Made by a program: the position numbers and the translations under genes. Below, one piece after another: positions 9,437 through 19,858 of a stretch of DNA of 23,035 nt. The stretch's first letter is position 1; each line of letters begins with the position of its first letter. The notes below the pieces were generated by a model. It was not told the origin of the DNA. It saw only the letters and a list, made by a program, of their open reading frames with translations, and made no database searches. Where the stretch lies: positions 1 through 23,035 of the forward strand of contig MCFL01000347.1 of assembly GCA_002102555.1 (NCBI GenBank), read 5' to 3'. The DNA comes from Catenaria anguillulae PL171 (Eukaryota > Blastocladiomycota > Blastocladiomycetes > Blastocladiales > Catenariaceae).

Positions 9437-11106
9437 CTATCCTTCCATCAACATGCCAGCACACATCTCCAACGTCTCTGCATTCACGGGCACGCCCATC
9501 TCGCCTGCCGCCTCAAACAATGCATCCACATACTCGAACGCAATCCCTGGATACTTGCGCTCAACCAGCGTGTACGCCACAACCTGCGGAACCAACTTGC
9601 TGCGTCCATGCCAGTGGCCGGTGCCGTCTCGTTGGCACACGTGATTTCGAGTTGTGCAGCCGTCAGCTCGGCACACCGCCGCAGCGAGTGCATCGAGATG
9701 CGCGAATCGGCCATGGCATGCATCGAGTCCTTGACCTGCTGTACCAGGCGCCGGTTGCCCAGGGGTACGATTGGCGTAGTTGTAGGCGCGTCATTGTGAG
9801 TTGCGCTAGGTGACGGGCATGGTCGCGGTCTATGGTCGCAGTCGCAGACCCAGAGGAGGACGGGGTAGACAAGGACGAGCGTGAGGGCGGCCGTGGCGCC
9901 GTCGATGTGGACGAAACGGAACCCGTGTCTGTGCCCGAGTAGTCCGAATCGACGGGCAGCGAGCGCTTTTTGGACGCACGGTGAGTGGGTGGAAGTAGGT
10001 CGGCGGTAATGTCATCGTCAGACTCGGGTTCAGGGTTGGATTTCGGGTCGTCTGGTGACAATGCAATGGTGGTTGCGAGTGACATCCGATCAAGGGATGC
10101 AGCATGGATTGAGCTTGTGCGAGATGCCTTGGAGCTATGGTTGTGACAACAAGCGAAGTGAGAATGTCGTTTTGTACGTAAGCCACTCAAAAAAAAAAAA
10201 AAAAGAAAAAATAACGTACGAACCAGCCTGCGGCCTTGCCAACCCTGCCTGCGGCGTCCGACTCACACCTCGCACATACGGCGTCCCATATGCCTCCCAA
10301 TTCAACACCCACACGCCCGCCTCGCCCATTGCATCCTTGACCAACGGCACCACTGCCGTCAGCTGGACTGCAGGCACACCCACGACCTCGCCCGTGACAG
10401 CGCCATGAACAAGCTCCTTGATGCCTTTCATGAGCAGCCGCCGGCGTTCCTTACGTCCGTACAGCGTGTGCAAGACGTTGGCGAGCAACTCGAGCGTGAA
10501 ATCCACGCCGTCCTTGTGCACGACAATGTAGGGAACGGCAAGGTCGGGGTGGTCATGTGCGTATTGAATGAGGGCACTGGCAAAGATGGCAAATTCCTGC
10601 GAGTGGGTTGCGGTTTGGATTGGAACGCGCGAAGCAACAGCGTGGGTTTGCAAGGCGTAGTTGAGAAGGAGCGTGTACACAGTCAGGGCGCGGTTGAATG
10701 TGGTCGTTGCTTGATACCATTCCTTTTTGTTGGTTGCAGGCCGCGGGAGCAGTTTAGGCGAGGGAGGCGCCGTTGCAGCATTTCGTTTGTTTGCTGTTGC
10801 TGGTAGACTCGGACGCGGAGGCGGTGTGGTTGTACGTGCGCGCAGAGGAAAAGCGAGGTCAAGCGAGCGTATGTGAGGTGAATTGACGGCAGCAGACGAC
10901 TCACCATCAGTGCCAAATTGCGAGGAATCGGAAGTCGATTGATCAGGTGAGTCAATATCGGGTGATGATGCTGATGATGAGCCGGAACAGATGTAGGCGG
11001 AGTGAGCTGTGTCAGAATCCGAGTCGCTGGGCGCCGTGGGCCATGCGTTGAAGGGCGATGAGCTGCGAAATGGTTGGGTGGCACCGACGACGACGTGAGA
11101 TCCTAG
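9437..11106 (-). CDS. unrecognised protein with disordered and helical parts, 5' end unresolved
   Basis: The minus strand is open from 11106 (after an in-frame TAG at 11109-11107) to 10267. It encodes a Ser/Asp-rich disordered region, a Pro-rich part (TTTPPPRPSLP) and a helical domain: KEWYQATTTFNRALTVYTLL, EFAIFASALIQYAHDHPDLA, ELLANVLHTLYGRKERRRLL. An intron follows at about 10128-10266. The next exon is again Ser/Asp-rich (PNPEPESDDDITADLLPP). The frame changes near 9775 into RRLVQQVKDSMHAMADSRIS and near 9600 into KLVPQVVAYTLVERKYPG, ending MCAGMLMEG and TAG at 9439-9437. Neither change has good splice sites, so single-base indels are likely. There is no obvious start ATG in the first part, so an upstream exon is expected. 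I do not recognise the family. Confidence 0.5.
10128..10266 (-). other. probable intron containing a long poly-T tract (minus strand)
   Basis: On the minus strand the donor GTGAGT starts at 10266 after GTGCGAGGT. The segment contains a nearly pure T run (plus-strand A run, about 10189-10209), and ends at AAG (10128), giving phase 0 to phase 0. A more typical TAG acceptor lies 7 nt upstream, at 10135, but leads to an early stop in phase 0. The exact 3' site is therefore uncertain. Confidence 0.5.
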
Positions 11107-11500
11107 CTAGGGCAATCGGATGACGATCGGGCTTGTGCGAAAATACCGGTGAGCATCGGTGCTGTATGATGGGAAGCAAGGCAGCCGCAAAGTCAGAATG
11201 AATCAATCTCGGACGTTGGATCAAAGGGCGATGCACATCTGCGGGTACTCAGGACGAGCAGCAAATGGTAGATTGCAGTGCGAACACACCAACATGCACC
11301 GTGGTTGACGTGACGGTGCGTAACACGGCCAGTTTAAATAATGAGGGAGCAACGTTGGCGAGCACAGTGGACGACAACTTCGCGGGAATGCAGCCGAGCA
11401 AGGAAAGACGCAAGAGACATGTGACGCCGCGGGTGAGCGAGAGATCACAGGGATCCATGGGCGGCCAGAGTAAAGGCGGTTGTCACTGTGAGGCGGTGAC
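11107..11500. other. short open stretches, no resolved gene
   Basis: This interval probably holds the 5' part of the preceding minus-strand gene. A minus-strand ATG at 11295 opens MLVCSHCNLPFAARPEYPQM, a Cys-x2-Cys start that is closed by a stop after 24 codons. Another minus frame gives an amphipathic stretch ending HVGVFALQSTICCSS. I cannot connect either to a gene. Confidence 0.25.
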
Positions 11501-12088
11501 CTAGAGTACGATGCTACGAGAAGACACTCCTTGCTCGATCGGGGCATGGGAAAGAGCGGCCGTCAAATTGCAAGTTTGATCAGGGCAAGCGGCGCAGCGG
11601 GGCGGCTGGGGGGTCGGATGGCGGCGGCGAGCACAAGCAGTAGCCCGCTGAAGTGCAGCGGTAGGCAATTGTAGATATGGGAGCAAACAAACTTGCACGA
11701 GGTAGCGGAAAGCAGGAAAGCAGGTGAAAGCGGGAACTGAGATGGCCAAGAACGCAAGAAATGGGTGGCACGCTGGTGTGCTGACATCCGCAGCAGCGAC
11801 CGTATCGGTTTCTGCGGATCCAGCCGCTGCGCTGGTTGCGCATCGAGCCGTAACTGGCGGCGTGACCGGTACCGACGGCTGGGCGGTCAGCTTTGTTGCT
11901 GCCAGCCCGGGCAGCACCAAGGATTGGATGGCTCGGTTGGATGTATAGCGTCGAAGATCCGTGGCAAACATGAGCAGGCGGGCATTGCGTTCACAAGCGG
12001 CAAGAAGATTTCGAGGGTAGGGAGGAGCTTGAACGAGCAGAACGGAGTGAGATTGGGCTGAGGCGCATCAAACAGACTTTGCCGACAC

Positions 12089-12562
12089 CAAGCATAAGAT
12101 TGGATCGGATCGGTTGAAGATAATGATGACGGAAATCAAGAAAACCTACACAATAACGTGGAAGAAAAAACAATCAGCACAACGTGACATGATCGAGAGG
12201 CAAACGGCGAATGCACGTACAGGGATGTATGACACGGAGCCCACGACGGGGATATTACTGTAGGCACTGAAACTGCTGGATCCTATCTGCTGCAGTACTT
12301 CAGGTACGACCAAAACGCAGCACGAGTTCCAGTCTATTCCGTGCGCGAAGAAATCCCTCGCCGCACAGAGCATAGATACGCAAATTGGCGAGAGGCGTGG
12401 CCGTGGTGCAGTGAGCACCAACACCAGTGCAGAGCAAAACCAAATCATTGCCGCATCGTCGGGTTGCGCTGAAGCGAGCCAGACACATTGGATAATGGAC
12501 GAGCGAGCCAAGGTGCTGCAGGAAACGAGAGTACAGCAACCATCAATGCGAAGAAACACCAA
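12089..12562 (-). CDS. membrane-protein exons joined by a strong intron
   Basis: One minus-strand frame runs from about 12562 to 12221 and includes FCSALVLVLTAP and then YSNIPVVGSVSYIP. After the intron 12146-12220 it continues in phase as VFLISVIIIFNRSDPI at 12145-12089. Together the junction forms one membrane helix, VGSVSYIPVFLISVIIIFNR, closed by a basic residue, as expected at a membrane border. A second minus-strand frame over 12560-12480 also gives a hydrophobic stretch (WCFFALMVAVLSFP). Exon borders upstream and downstream are not resolved. Family unknown. Confidence 0.4.
12146..12220 (-). other. intron within a membrane-protein gene
   Basis: The 75-nt segment has donor GTACGT, a T-rich 3' part and acceptor GTGTAG, both in phase 0. 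The stop in the acceptor makes read-through unlikely. It is the cleanest splice pair in the 11.5-17.3 kb region and supports transcription from the minus strand. Confidence 0.6.
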
Positions 12563-12764
12563 TCTCTGACGTTGAATCGGTGGACGAATGGGAGCCGTAC
12601 ATACCGGTCAGAGCACGAGAGCGAGCAGCTCAGAAAGGAATGCAGACCGCGCCAAGACCCCCCATGATGCATGTTGAGAATCCAAAACAAAGATGTCGAA
12701 AAGGAATCCGTGGCGTTGCTGCTTCCATCAAAACAGCCGCCCTATCAGGTGCTTTCACACGCAC

Positions 12765-12943
12765 GGCCGGTCTCGGCCGTCGCCAGCCGTGAACTTGGGA
12801 GAATCGGTTTGTGAAAGGGTGCTGGTCGTGATTGAGATCGCGGATGGTGAATTGATGAGTGCATCGAACACAAGCCGTAGAGCGGCGCAGCCAAGCAAGG
12901 TGAAGCGCACGTACACGATAGTGAAGATGAAATCAATCAATAG
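12765..12943 (-). CDS. membrane-protein exon fragment
   Basis: After an acceptor-like GCAGTAG the minus strand reads LLIDFIFTIVYVRFTLLGCA followed by ALRLVFDALINS. That is one long hydrophobic helix with a polar, basic-flanked end, then a Ser/Thr-rich loop. A donor-like GTGCGT follows at 12764. A GTACGT inside the hydrophobic part could be an alternative donor, which would shorten the exon. No family was recognised. Confidence 0.35.
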
Positions 12944-13087
12944 CTACTGCGGCGCTGGTGCAGTCGGATGGTGGTGAATGTGTGGGATTGCAGACGAGAG
13001 GAATCGAAAACGGTGAGCGGCACGGGTGTGCGCTGGAGCAGTGGCAGAACAGAGTGCCGAGGTCAGCGGAAGCCGCAGAATAAGGAG

Positions 13088-13417
13088 TCAATGCGATGGA
13101 AACAAGTCGTACAGGTGCCAGCCGCAAATAACAATGTCGATGGACGGCGCCACCGTGGGAGCGCTGCACTGGCTGATTTGGTAGTTGCTGACGACGTGGG
13201 TTGTGGGCAGCTCGCCATACAAGGAGAGTGCAACAAACAAGCGAATTGCGGCGGATTCCCTTTTTCGCCCACGATCGACAAGCGGCGACAGCCCAAGTCC
13301 GCACAACTGGGCACAAGGTCGGTGCGGCGCGATGGCTGCGAAGGCGGGCAACGAGGAGCGAGGCGTGCTTACTTCACGTGGTTGCAAGCCGATGACACCC
13401 GGACGAAATGATGGCAT
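13088..13417 (-). CDS. exon-like open stretch, unknown product
   Basis: A 109-codon minus-strand stretch contains AAIRLFVALSLYGELPTTHV and DIVICGWHLYDLFPSH. A donor-like GTAAGC lies inside its first third and an acceptor-like CCCAG after it, so only the part from about 13310 downwards may be coding. The neighbouring frame at 13374-13610 (AAVTLWGTKAPAVAATNAII) may be the preceding exon. It could form an extracellular portion of the membrane protein, but this is inference only. Confidence 0.28.
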   Translation of the reverse strand: MPSFRPGVIGLQPREVSTPRSSLPAFAAIAPHRPCAQLCGLGLSPLVDRGRKRESAAIRLFVALSLYGELPTTHVVSNYQISQCSAPTVAPSIDIVICGWHLYDLFPSH

Positions 13418-13689
13418 TAGTGGCAGCGACGGCGGGTGCCTTGGTGCCCCACAGCGTTACGGCCGCCTTGGGGACGGCTCGGTGCCGGCATCGATACATT
13501 CGCGTCATTGCGAATGTGGGTCGCAAAGTGAGGCTGGCAAGACGACCATGGATCGTCGCGGCGGCGGAATCATTGGCCGCCGAGTGTTGGCGGCGGGCAC
13601 GAGAGAGCATGTGCAGCGGCGGTTGCCCGCACGGGGAGGCAAACTACGTGGTGGCCGTGATGACAACACCAGCAGGCGGTGAGAGCGGA

Positions 13690-14200
13690 CGGGACGCATG
13701 TTTTACGTTACATTGTACATTGTGCATGTGTATGATGAATCGAGAATATGATACATTCGAAAGAGAAACAATGCCGTACGGGACATTCAAAGGCCAAAGA
13801 GCGCCCACTCAGCAGGACGGACACAACCACACAGTCACACGACATCACGCCCGCGGCTGCCACCGTCAACCACCAAAAGGAAAACCGACCATGGAACCAC
13901 AACACTGGCTCTCACCGAAAAAGACGAGCCGCTGCATCATCTGGACGTCTTGTCAGCCGGTTCGACAACGGATCCGACGCCCGCCTTGGCCGCTTGACCG
14001 ATTGCCTGCGCTTCCCGAGCGATGGCGCAAGTGATACCGACACGTCTGGCATGTGCGTGCTGCGGAAAGCGCAAGCAGGTCAGTGATTTGGCTCAGCTGG
14101 AGAAAAGAAAACATGTGAAAGCGTATAATTGAATGGGGCGAATCACCACAACCAAAACCGTTGTATGCCTCGGAAACGGCCCTAAGGCAGCCGATGGTCA
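13690..14200. other. AT-richer gap inside the membrane-protein region
   Basis: Around 13690-13780 the sequence turns AT-richer (TACATTGTACATTGTGCATG, then AGAATATGATACATTCG) and open frames on both strands lack hydrophobic segments or splice sites. It could be a promoter or intergenic spacer dividing two minus-strand genes. Confidence 0.25.
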
Positions 14201-14439
14201 AGAGTCCGGGCTGACAAACGCCTGCCTCGAGCGTCACTTGCCGTCAAGTTGGCACAAGCGTGCGTGACGGGAGACGGGCGGTTTTGCGTGATGCCTGTGG
14301 CGAATGAGTACATTCGGGAGCGAAGGATTGGAAGAAAGTAAGACCGGCGCTATCGCCGACGATGGCGGGAGGAAATGTGGGCAACAAGCCATTCGAATCG
14401 ACCAATGTGTGCAGGCTCACACGAAAACAGAGATTCACT

Positions 14440-15006
14440 TTATCCGCATAGGGGCAGCTGCCAACCGTGCCAGGCTAAACCGACTACACGGCGATTGAGT
14501 GACATCCGAAACAGTACCGCAGAGTCCCCAAGTATGGCATGGAGCACCATGTAGAGCCCAGCAACAGTTTGAAAGCAAGCGAGACGACCGCAGAGGCGAG
14601 TTTCGCTCAAGTTGGCTGACGAGCATCTTTCGGGTTGGCAGTGAATTGCGTTGAGGAACGTGATGAGCGGGATGCAGTTGGTGGGCGACGGAGCCGTACA
14701 AGGCAATCGCTGACGCAAGAGCGCTGACGGTCCATGGATCCAAACAGACGGACGAGAGCTTGACAAAGCGGTGGCCGCGGAGACTGGTTGAACGCCGCCA
14801 TGATCCAAGCGGGTCTGCGTTGCGAGCGGCGCCGGCAACAAAGCCGGCAAACGGAAAAGTGGCGAGTCGAGAACCAGACGGACGACGCCCAACTTGTCGG
14901 CCAATGAACCAACAGGCGATGTGCGTTGGCGGGCGAGTGGAAAATGTGCCCAGATAGCCTTGTCTGATGGCAGACCAGCCTGTTGAGGATGCGGCGGCGG
15001 CGACAA
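14440..15006 (-). CDS. open stretch with a hydrophobic C-terminal segment
   Basis: This 188-codon minus-strand stretch ends with ACFQTVAGLYMVLHAILGDS, a likely membrane helix, followed by basic residues (MSLNRRVVG). A second frame over 14740-14680 gives another hydrophobic stretch (TVSALASAIALYGSVAH). Two adjacent hydrophobic segments in different frames suggest an unseen intron or indel. The N-terminal half is Pro/Leu-rich without features. Function unknown. Confidence 0.3.
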   Translation of the reverse strand: MSPPPHPQQAGLPSDKAIWAHFPLARQRTSPVGSLADKLGVVRLVLDSPLFRLPALLPAPLATQTRLDHGGVQPVSAATALSSSRPSVWIHGPSALLRQRLPCTAPSPTNCIPLITFLNAIHCQPERCSSANLSETRLCGRLACFQTVAGLYMVLHAILGDSAVLFRMSLNRRVVGLAWHGWQLPLCG

Positions 15007-15539
15007 AGCAGCTAAGGAGCGGCTCCAGAGGCGGAGAGCCTGCCTAGGGATTGAACGATCCAGCCGGGGCGATACGAATCAGGTGACATTGCCGTTGAGT
15101 ACGATTCATGCTGCGAGAAGCAGACGCCCCTAGATTGATTGGGCCACAGCTTCGAGAAACGCAGCGGGAAGTGGGCCGCCGTCAAGCGCGAGTTTGAACG
15201 GAACGGAATGAGCGGCGCAAGGTTGTTGTTGTTGAGGTGGCCGGGCCGGACGGCGGCGACCGGAGAGCGACAGCAGCAGCCCGGGATAAAGCAGGCGTCG
15301 GCAAACAAAAGAATACCGGTCGGCCGCCGGTCCGCGAGAAGCAGGCGGCCACAGCCGGCGGGCGGGATGGGATCGCGGCGCCGGGTCGAAAAAAATTCAG
15401 ATGACGAGCATGCTTTGCATCATGGTACATAGATATCATGTGAATGTATGGGTTTGTAGAATCAATCATTGACATTGACATTGTCTTTGATATTGAAAGA
15501 GAAAGGAGCCAAAGTGCGAGTGCGAGACAGATCACTCAC

Positions 15540-16172
15540 ATGAAAATCACGCCCGCCGTCACCAGCGCCGAAAGCAAACGCCGTGGCGGTGACAGATGCG
15601 GCGACGGTACATAGATCAACCGGCAGCTGTCGAGCACATTGAGCCAGCGATAGCACACGAGAAATAGCAAGATTCGCCAGCGAACCAAGCGTGGTCCTCA
15701 TGGCGGACCCAATTGAGTGGCAGGTTGGCGGCAGGCAGTCCAGTGCAGTGGCGACAGCGAACTCGTCTGTTGAAGTGGCCATGGATAGCTTAGCAGCAGC
15801 GAAGTGCGAAAAGGCGGCAGCTTGAGAGCAAGAGGGAGAACGCACGGGCAAGATGTGATAGCCAATCATGACTGGCGCAATTTTTGTTGGATCTGCCGCC
15901 GCCGCCACCTTGCCACGGCCAATTGAATGCGGCAAGTGAGTGCTGTTGAAACGACGCACCGACAAGCAGCGAGAGCAGGTCTGAAAAGAAACGGCGAATT
16001 GATTCTGCAAGCAAATCGCAGCGCAAAGGGCTGTGCCCTTGTGATCCAGCAGGGAGACGATGTTAGCGTGGGCAATTGGGCGAGCAAATTGAGAAGGAGG
16101 GAAGCGGACCGCAACAAAATCAGCGAAATTCAACTGAATCCAGCGCGAAATGACCCGATCTGGATTCTTCAC
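15540..16172 (-). CDS. longest open stretch of the region, with a good donor at its end
   Basis: The minus strand is open for about 211 codons up to the donor GTGAGT that begins at 15539. Near its end are LGSLANLAISRVLSLAQCAR and CTVAASVTATAFAFGAG, weakly hydrophobic and possibly membrane-embedded, then GDGGRDFH at the exon border. Upstream it contains many Cys and Ser residues without a known motif. The next exon was not identified. A small Cys- and Trp-containing open stretch further upstream (16320-16200, LAGFTMDKQWRPSALVTATW) may belong to the same gene. Confidence 0.33.
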
Positions 16173-17303
16173 ACTTGCAAATCACCCACTTTCGTATAAA
16201 TCAACTTGTTGCGAGCTAGCACTTGTCGTCACGGACAGACGCCCAAGTCGCCGTGACCAACGCAGATGGGCGCCACTGCTTATCCATGGTGAAGCCGGCC
16301 AAGTGTACATCTGGAACTGCCACGAGGGTTCAGAGTGAGCGCAAAAAGCGGCGAATAAAGGTGCAAACGGCCGGGTCAACAAGCTAATCGGCGCAACAAC
16401 CTGGTTAGGGTGCAGCGGTTGCTGGTGGTGGGATGGCAACATCCTGGGCGAAACATGGAAAGGCGGGTCCGCATTCTGAAGTTAGCCAACGGCTTGGCCG
16501 ACGGTGGGGGAAAAGTAAATGTTTGCCGAGGCGGGTCAGTGCAAAGCATCACAATGGGCACAAGCAACCGAAGCTGAATCGGTACCATTCAAACAGGACA
16601 AGGACGAGTTACCGTTGACGAAGCAGCAGCGGCCACGAGCGCCGGGAATGGATGCTCGTTTGGATACACGGCTTTATCGAGCTTGCCGGTTACCCGGATC
16701 GCTTGCGCCGACCGCCACGGCTTTGCTTCCATCGGCGCATCTCACGGATCGGGCGCGGACGGCACATCTGATGGCGAGACGGCGGCCGCCGATGGCGATG
16801 TAGCGACACAGCAGCCATGCCGATGGCGGCATCAGCGGCACGGTCCCATACCCATTTCAGCCGAGTTTGGTCGGCTCGACATTGGCTTCGCCTGCGGCGG
16901 GCGAAAGTTGAAACCGAGGGCATCTCGTTCAATGACTACGGGAAGGGTGAATGAGCCGACCGACAGCCATCCATTATGCTCTGCCCTGTCCGTCACTTGA
17001 GAGCGCTCCCCGGATTGTATGGTCATTGGCCATCGGCGGCTGTCCGCAAGGTGAGTTCGAGTTGGCGGCGGCGATGGGCGGGCATGAAAGCGGTGGTCGT
17101 AGGACGACAAAATGGGGAGGGCGGCGGCGGTTGCAAGCAGTTACAATACATGGCAAGAGTGGGCTCGGTACGGTCATTGCTGAGTGGAGAGCGCCGGCTG
17201 GAACGAAGGACACACTCGGATCAACCAGGGACGGCCCACGACCGACTTTTACCAGCGTATTGCGGGACAGCCTGCGGTCCGACGAGCTCGACTCCAACGC
17301 CAT

Positions 17304-18600
17304 TTGATAGCGCCAATCATGTGCATCCCCGATTTAAGAATGAAGAACAGGTACGGGTCTCTGGGGAGCCCGCGCCAACATACGTCAAAAAAACGCTGGC
17401 CGATGGCCGCGATGACGCCAGTTTGGCCGTGAGGGGTCAGATCAAGGCGGACGTGGCGGCAATCGATTGTGGCCGACACAATAACCCCAGTTTGAGCCCG
17501 GTCTCAAGCTTCGATACAATGAAATGGGTACATGAGCAGCCCATTCGTAACTGTGCCGGATGTGCCAAAAAGTCGTCCCATAAACCACACGAGCTAGTGC
17601 GTTAATGGCGCGGAGACGGCTACAGGCCGTTTTCCTCCTTGTAGAAGGCATGGTCGGTGGACCGGTACCTTAGGGATACCCTACGCCTCCAACTTTTCTG
17701 CATTGAAGCTTAGTGGTCAGGTGCGAGTAATCTATGTAGTACAGTAGACTACGTCGCATGGGTTAAGGATTTTAACTATTTCCCTGTACTTAGTTTCAAA
17801 CGTTGGCCGTTTAGTATTCACCAACGATAAACAAAGGAATACTTGATCGTTTGCTATGGCGGAAGCAAAGTGTTTGATGTTATTGACTCGCTTTTGTTCG
17901 CGGAAACGCGTCCGTTAGTGAGTTGTGTAACGTGAGACATTTCTTAGCTCCCATCGATCGTTAGCAAACGTGTTCAAGTCTGGTGCGCTTGCTACCTTGA
18001 ATTTCCATTATAAGGTGCATGTCCGTAACTCCAGCAAGTCCAAAGTAGACTGCCAAGTTTACGTTTTCTTTCTGGCAAGAGTTGCCGTTACTTAATTTGA
18101 AGCGGTTTCACTTGCTCAGAATCATCGCGCCTTGGGCGCAAGGTGCTTGCTCCTTGGCAATTTGGGCAAGTACGCTTTAGTAGCTTGAGATGGTAATGTC
18201 TTCAAGGCGGGTAGACGGGCAAGATTTTATCTTGTTGGTTGTTCCCGACTCTTGGGCATTGCTACGAAGCGAAATGGCAAAAAAAGGTGAGATGGGGAAA
18301 GTGACAGCTGTTAAGTGGAAAGAGCAAGGTGGTGAAGCTTTTGGCTTAGTGGTTGCAGAAGGGTCGATGCGCTAAAGGGTAAGAACGGCGGACTGTTTTG
18401 AGTGTGCTTTAATTGCCGGACGCGGTCGCTGAAGCGATTCATAGCTGCGGGCTGACGAGTCTGCAGCTGTGAAGACTCAAACGGCAAGCTGTTCCTACTC
18501 GCGTAAAGAATCGGCGTTGGGGGTAGTAAGGGGAGGGAGGAAAGAACGAGGCAGGGGAATCGGGCGCAAGTAGGCGCAGGTTCTTCCGCAAATGCTATTT
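17304..18600. other. no gene seen; composition shift
   Basis: A 209-codon plus-strand open frame ends at 17605, but its Arg/Gly/Ser-rich make-up looks like chance. From about 17640 the sequence becomes visibly less GC-rich, and open frames on both strands stay at or below about 60 codons. The 61-codon plus frame at 18190-18375 (DFILLVVPDSWALL) has no context that supports it. I see no tRNA, rRNA or repeat here. Confidence 0.5.
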
Positions 18601-18902
18601 TATCTTCATTGTCGGCGAGTTTTGTTTGCCAGCACCTGTTTACCTACCCAGATCGGACGGGATGGGGGGCTTTCAGGTGTGTATGGCCGTAGCTGAGCAT
18701 TTGTGCAATACAATCGGTTATGAGGTGTTGATTTTTTCTTCTTTGTTGTCTTTGGATCGATGATTGATGGCAACGACAACAACGCGTCATGTGATTTGCG
18801 CCAAACAGAGCCAATGCGCGCGCGTGCACGACTTGAGAGACTTTTGCTGAGCGATCTGCATCGGTTCCTTCTCTTTCGCGCTTTTGCACCAAGTTGATTG
18901 AA

Positions 18903-18945
18903 ATCACAATGCACATGCAACACATGACACATCACAATGCACATG
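18903..18945. repeat. 15-bp direct repeat
   Basis: The sequence ATCACAATGCACATG occurs at 18903-18917 and again at 18931-18945. Related ACACATGACAC and CCCACATGC pieces lie between and after the copies. It is a local CACATG-rich simple-sequence patch. Confidence 0.85.
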
Positions 18946-19302
18946 TCACAACCCACATGCAAACAAAATTACCGATTGATTCTCAAGTTCATTCAAACCG
19001 TGATTGCTCGACCAACACGCATCGTATCGCCTGCCGCCAAGTACCATTGGAAAGCCCTTGATTTGGCGCAGCTGCTCATGTTTGTGCCTGGCTGATTGGG
19101 TATCATCACGTGACGCCATCGCCGATCGCGACTCTTGACCCGGAAATGGCCGCAACTTGGCCAAATCGATGCCAATCGCTTTGCTGTTTCACATTCCGAT
19201 ACGACTTTAGATGCTCTATCAGCGTATCTTGTCGCCCCGTTGATTACCGCCGCCGATCTGCCGCGATCTGCGTCTTCCGACTTTGCCCGATCTGCCCTTT
19301 CA

Positions 19303-19338
19303 CCCATGCAACCCATGTAACCCATGTAACCCATGCAA
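19303..19338. repeat. four tandem copies of a 9-bp unit
   Basis: CCCATGYAA is repeated four times without gaps (19303-19311, 19312-19320, 19321-19329, 19330-19338). The pyrimidine at position 7 alternates C, T, T, C. Confidence 0.92.
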
Positions 19339-19397
19339 TACGACCTGCTGCATGCGCCCATGCCGTCCGTTTGCCCGCCTGACCTCTCCAACATGCC

Positions 19398-19422
19398 GAT
19401 CGGACCCATGTTTGGTCCGATC
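19398..19422. repeat. perfect inverted repeat (hairpin)
   Basis: GATCGGACC at 19398-19406 and GGTCCGATC at 19414-19422 are exact reverse complements around a 7-nt loop. No T run follows on either strand, and it is not next to a recognised gene, so its role is unknown. Confidence 0.85.
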
Positions 19423-19858
19423 ATCTTGCTATTTCACTTGACTTTTGATTCTGCGCATGCCTCGTCGATTTCCTGCATCTTTTGATACCTGCCATGACCC
19501 GATCTGACCACTTTTTGTGTTTTGCGTCATGTACCCAACCCATTATCTCGGCCAATTCTATTGCTACGTTCATGCCAAGAGTACCATCGGATCCGCCTTG
19601 TTTTTCTGCACTACCTCCACCGCTTGCCCGCCTCGATCGCCTCCATTTTTGCCATTTCTTTCCCATTTCCCGACTTTGCGACCATTTCGATCGCGTGACC
19701 ATCCAATTATCTCACCCAATACCCATCCGATCGCCGAGCCCCGCATACCATTGGATTCGCCGTACTTTATTCTACCAGATCCCATTATCGTTTGTCACGA
19801 TTTGCTGTTGCATTGCTGCCGTCCCACACGTTTCGCGTTTCCGTTCACTTTCCCAATC

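Larger units (their letters stand above)
11500..17303 (-). other. region with exon-like pieces of one or more membrane-protein genes
   Basis: No single long frame exists here, but the minus strand repeatedly offers open stretches of 60-236 codons with hydrophobic segments bounded by plausible GT and AG sites. The plus-strand frames are mostly Arg/Gly-rich mirror frames. The pattern fits multi-exon genes for multispanning proteins with introns of about 40-140 nt, possibly two in tandem with a break near 13690-14200, where sequence is AT-richer and gene-like signal is absent. Indels like those in the left half would blur the exons further. The best-supported pieces are listed separately. No family could be assigned. 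Confidence 0.4.
18601..19857. other. gene-poor stretch with short direct repeats and a hairpin
   Basis: No convincing gene is visible. The plus strand from 19480 to 20030 is open for 181 codons in one frame and longer in another, but only because the 7-bp array at its end lacks stops; the preceding part is rich in Phe, His, Pro and Ser without a domain. Small direct repeats and a perfect hairpin are listed separately. Confidence 0.5.

Noticed and set aside
11224-11295. LSD1-type zinc finger starting MLVCSHCNLPF
   Set aside because: Only one Cys-x2-Cys pair and one later Cys are present, and the frame stops after 24 codons. The second Cys pair needed for the finger is missing.
12089-12562. 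Assignment of the membrane-protein exons to class C receptors
   Set aside because: The VFLISVIIIFNRSDPI helix with a basic and Pro-containing end vaguely recalls a first receptor helix, but no second helix with the family's Ser-Pro-Phe-Cys pattern follows in frame at the right distance.
13408-14034. 208-codon plus-strand open frame
   Set aside because: It lacks motifs, crosses the AT-richer gap, and overlaps minus-strand frames with better coding character.
16976-17605. 209-codon plus-strand open frame
   Set aside because: Composition is Arg/Gly/Ser-rich without domains, it lies opposite minus-strand exon-like pieces, and no start context or splice partner supports it.
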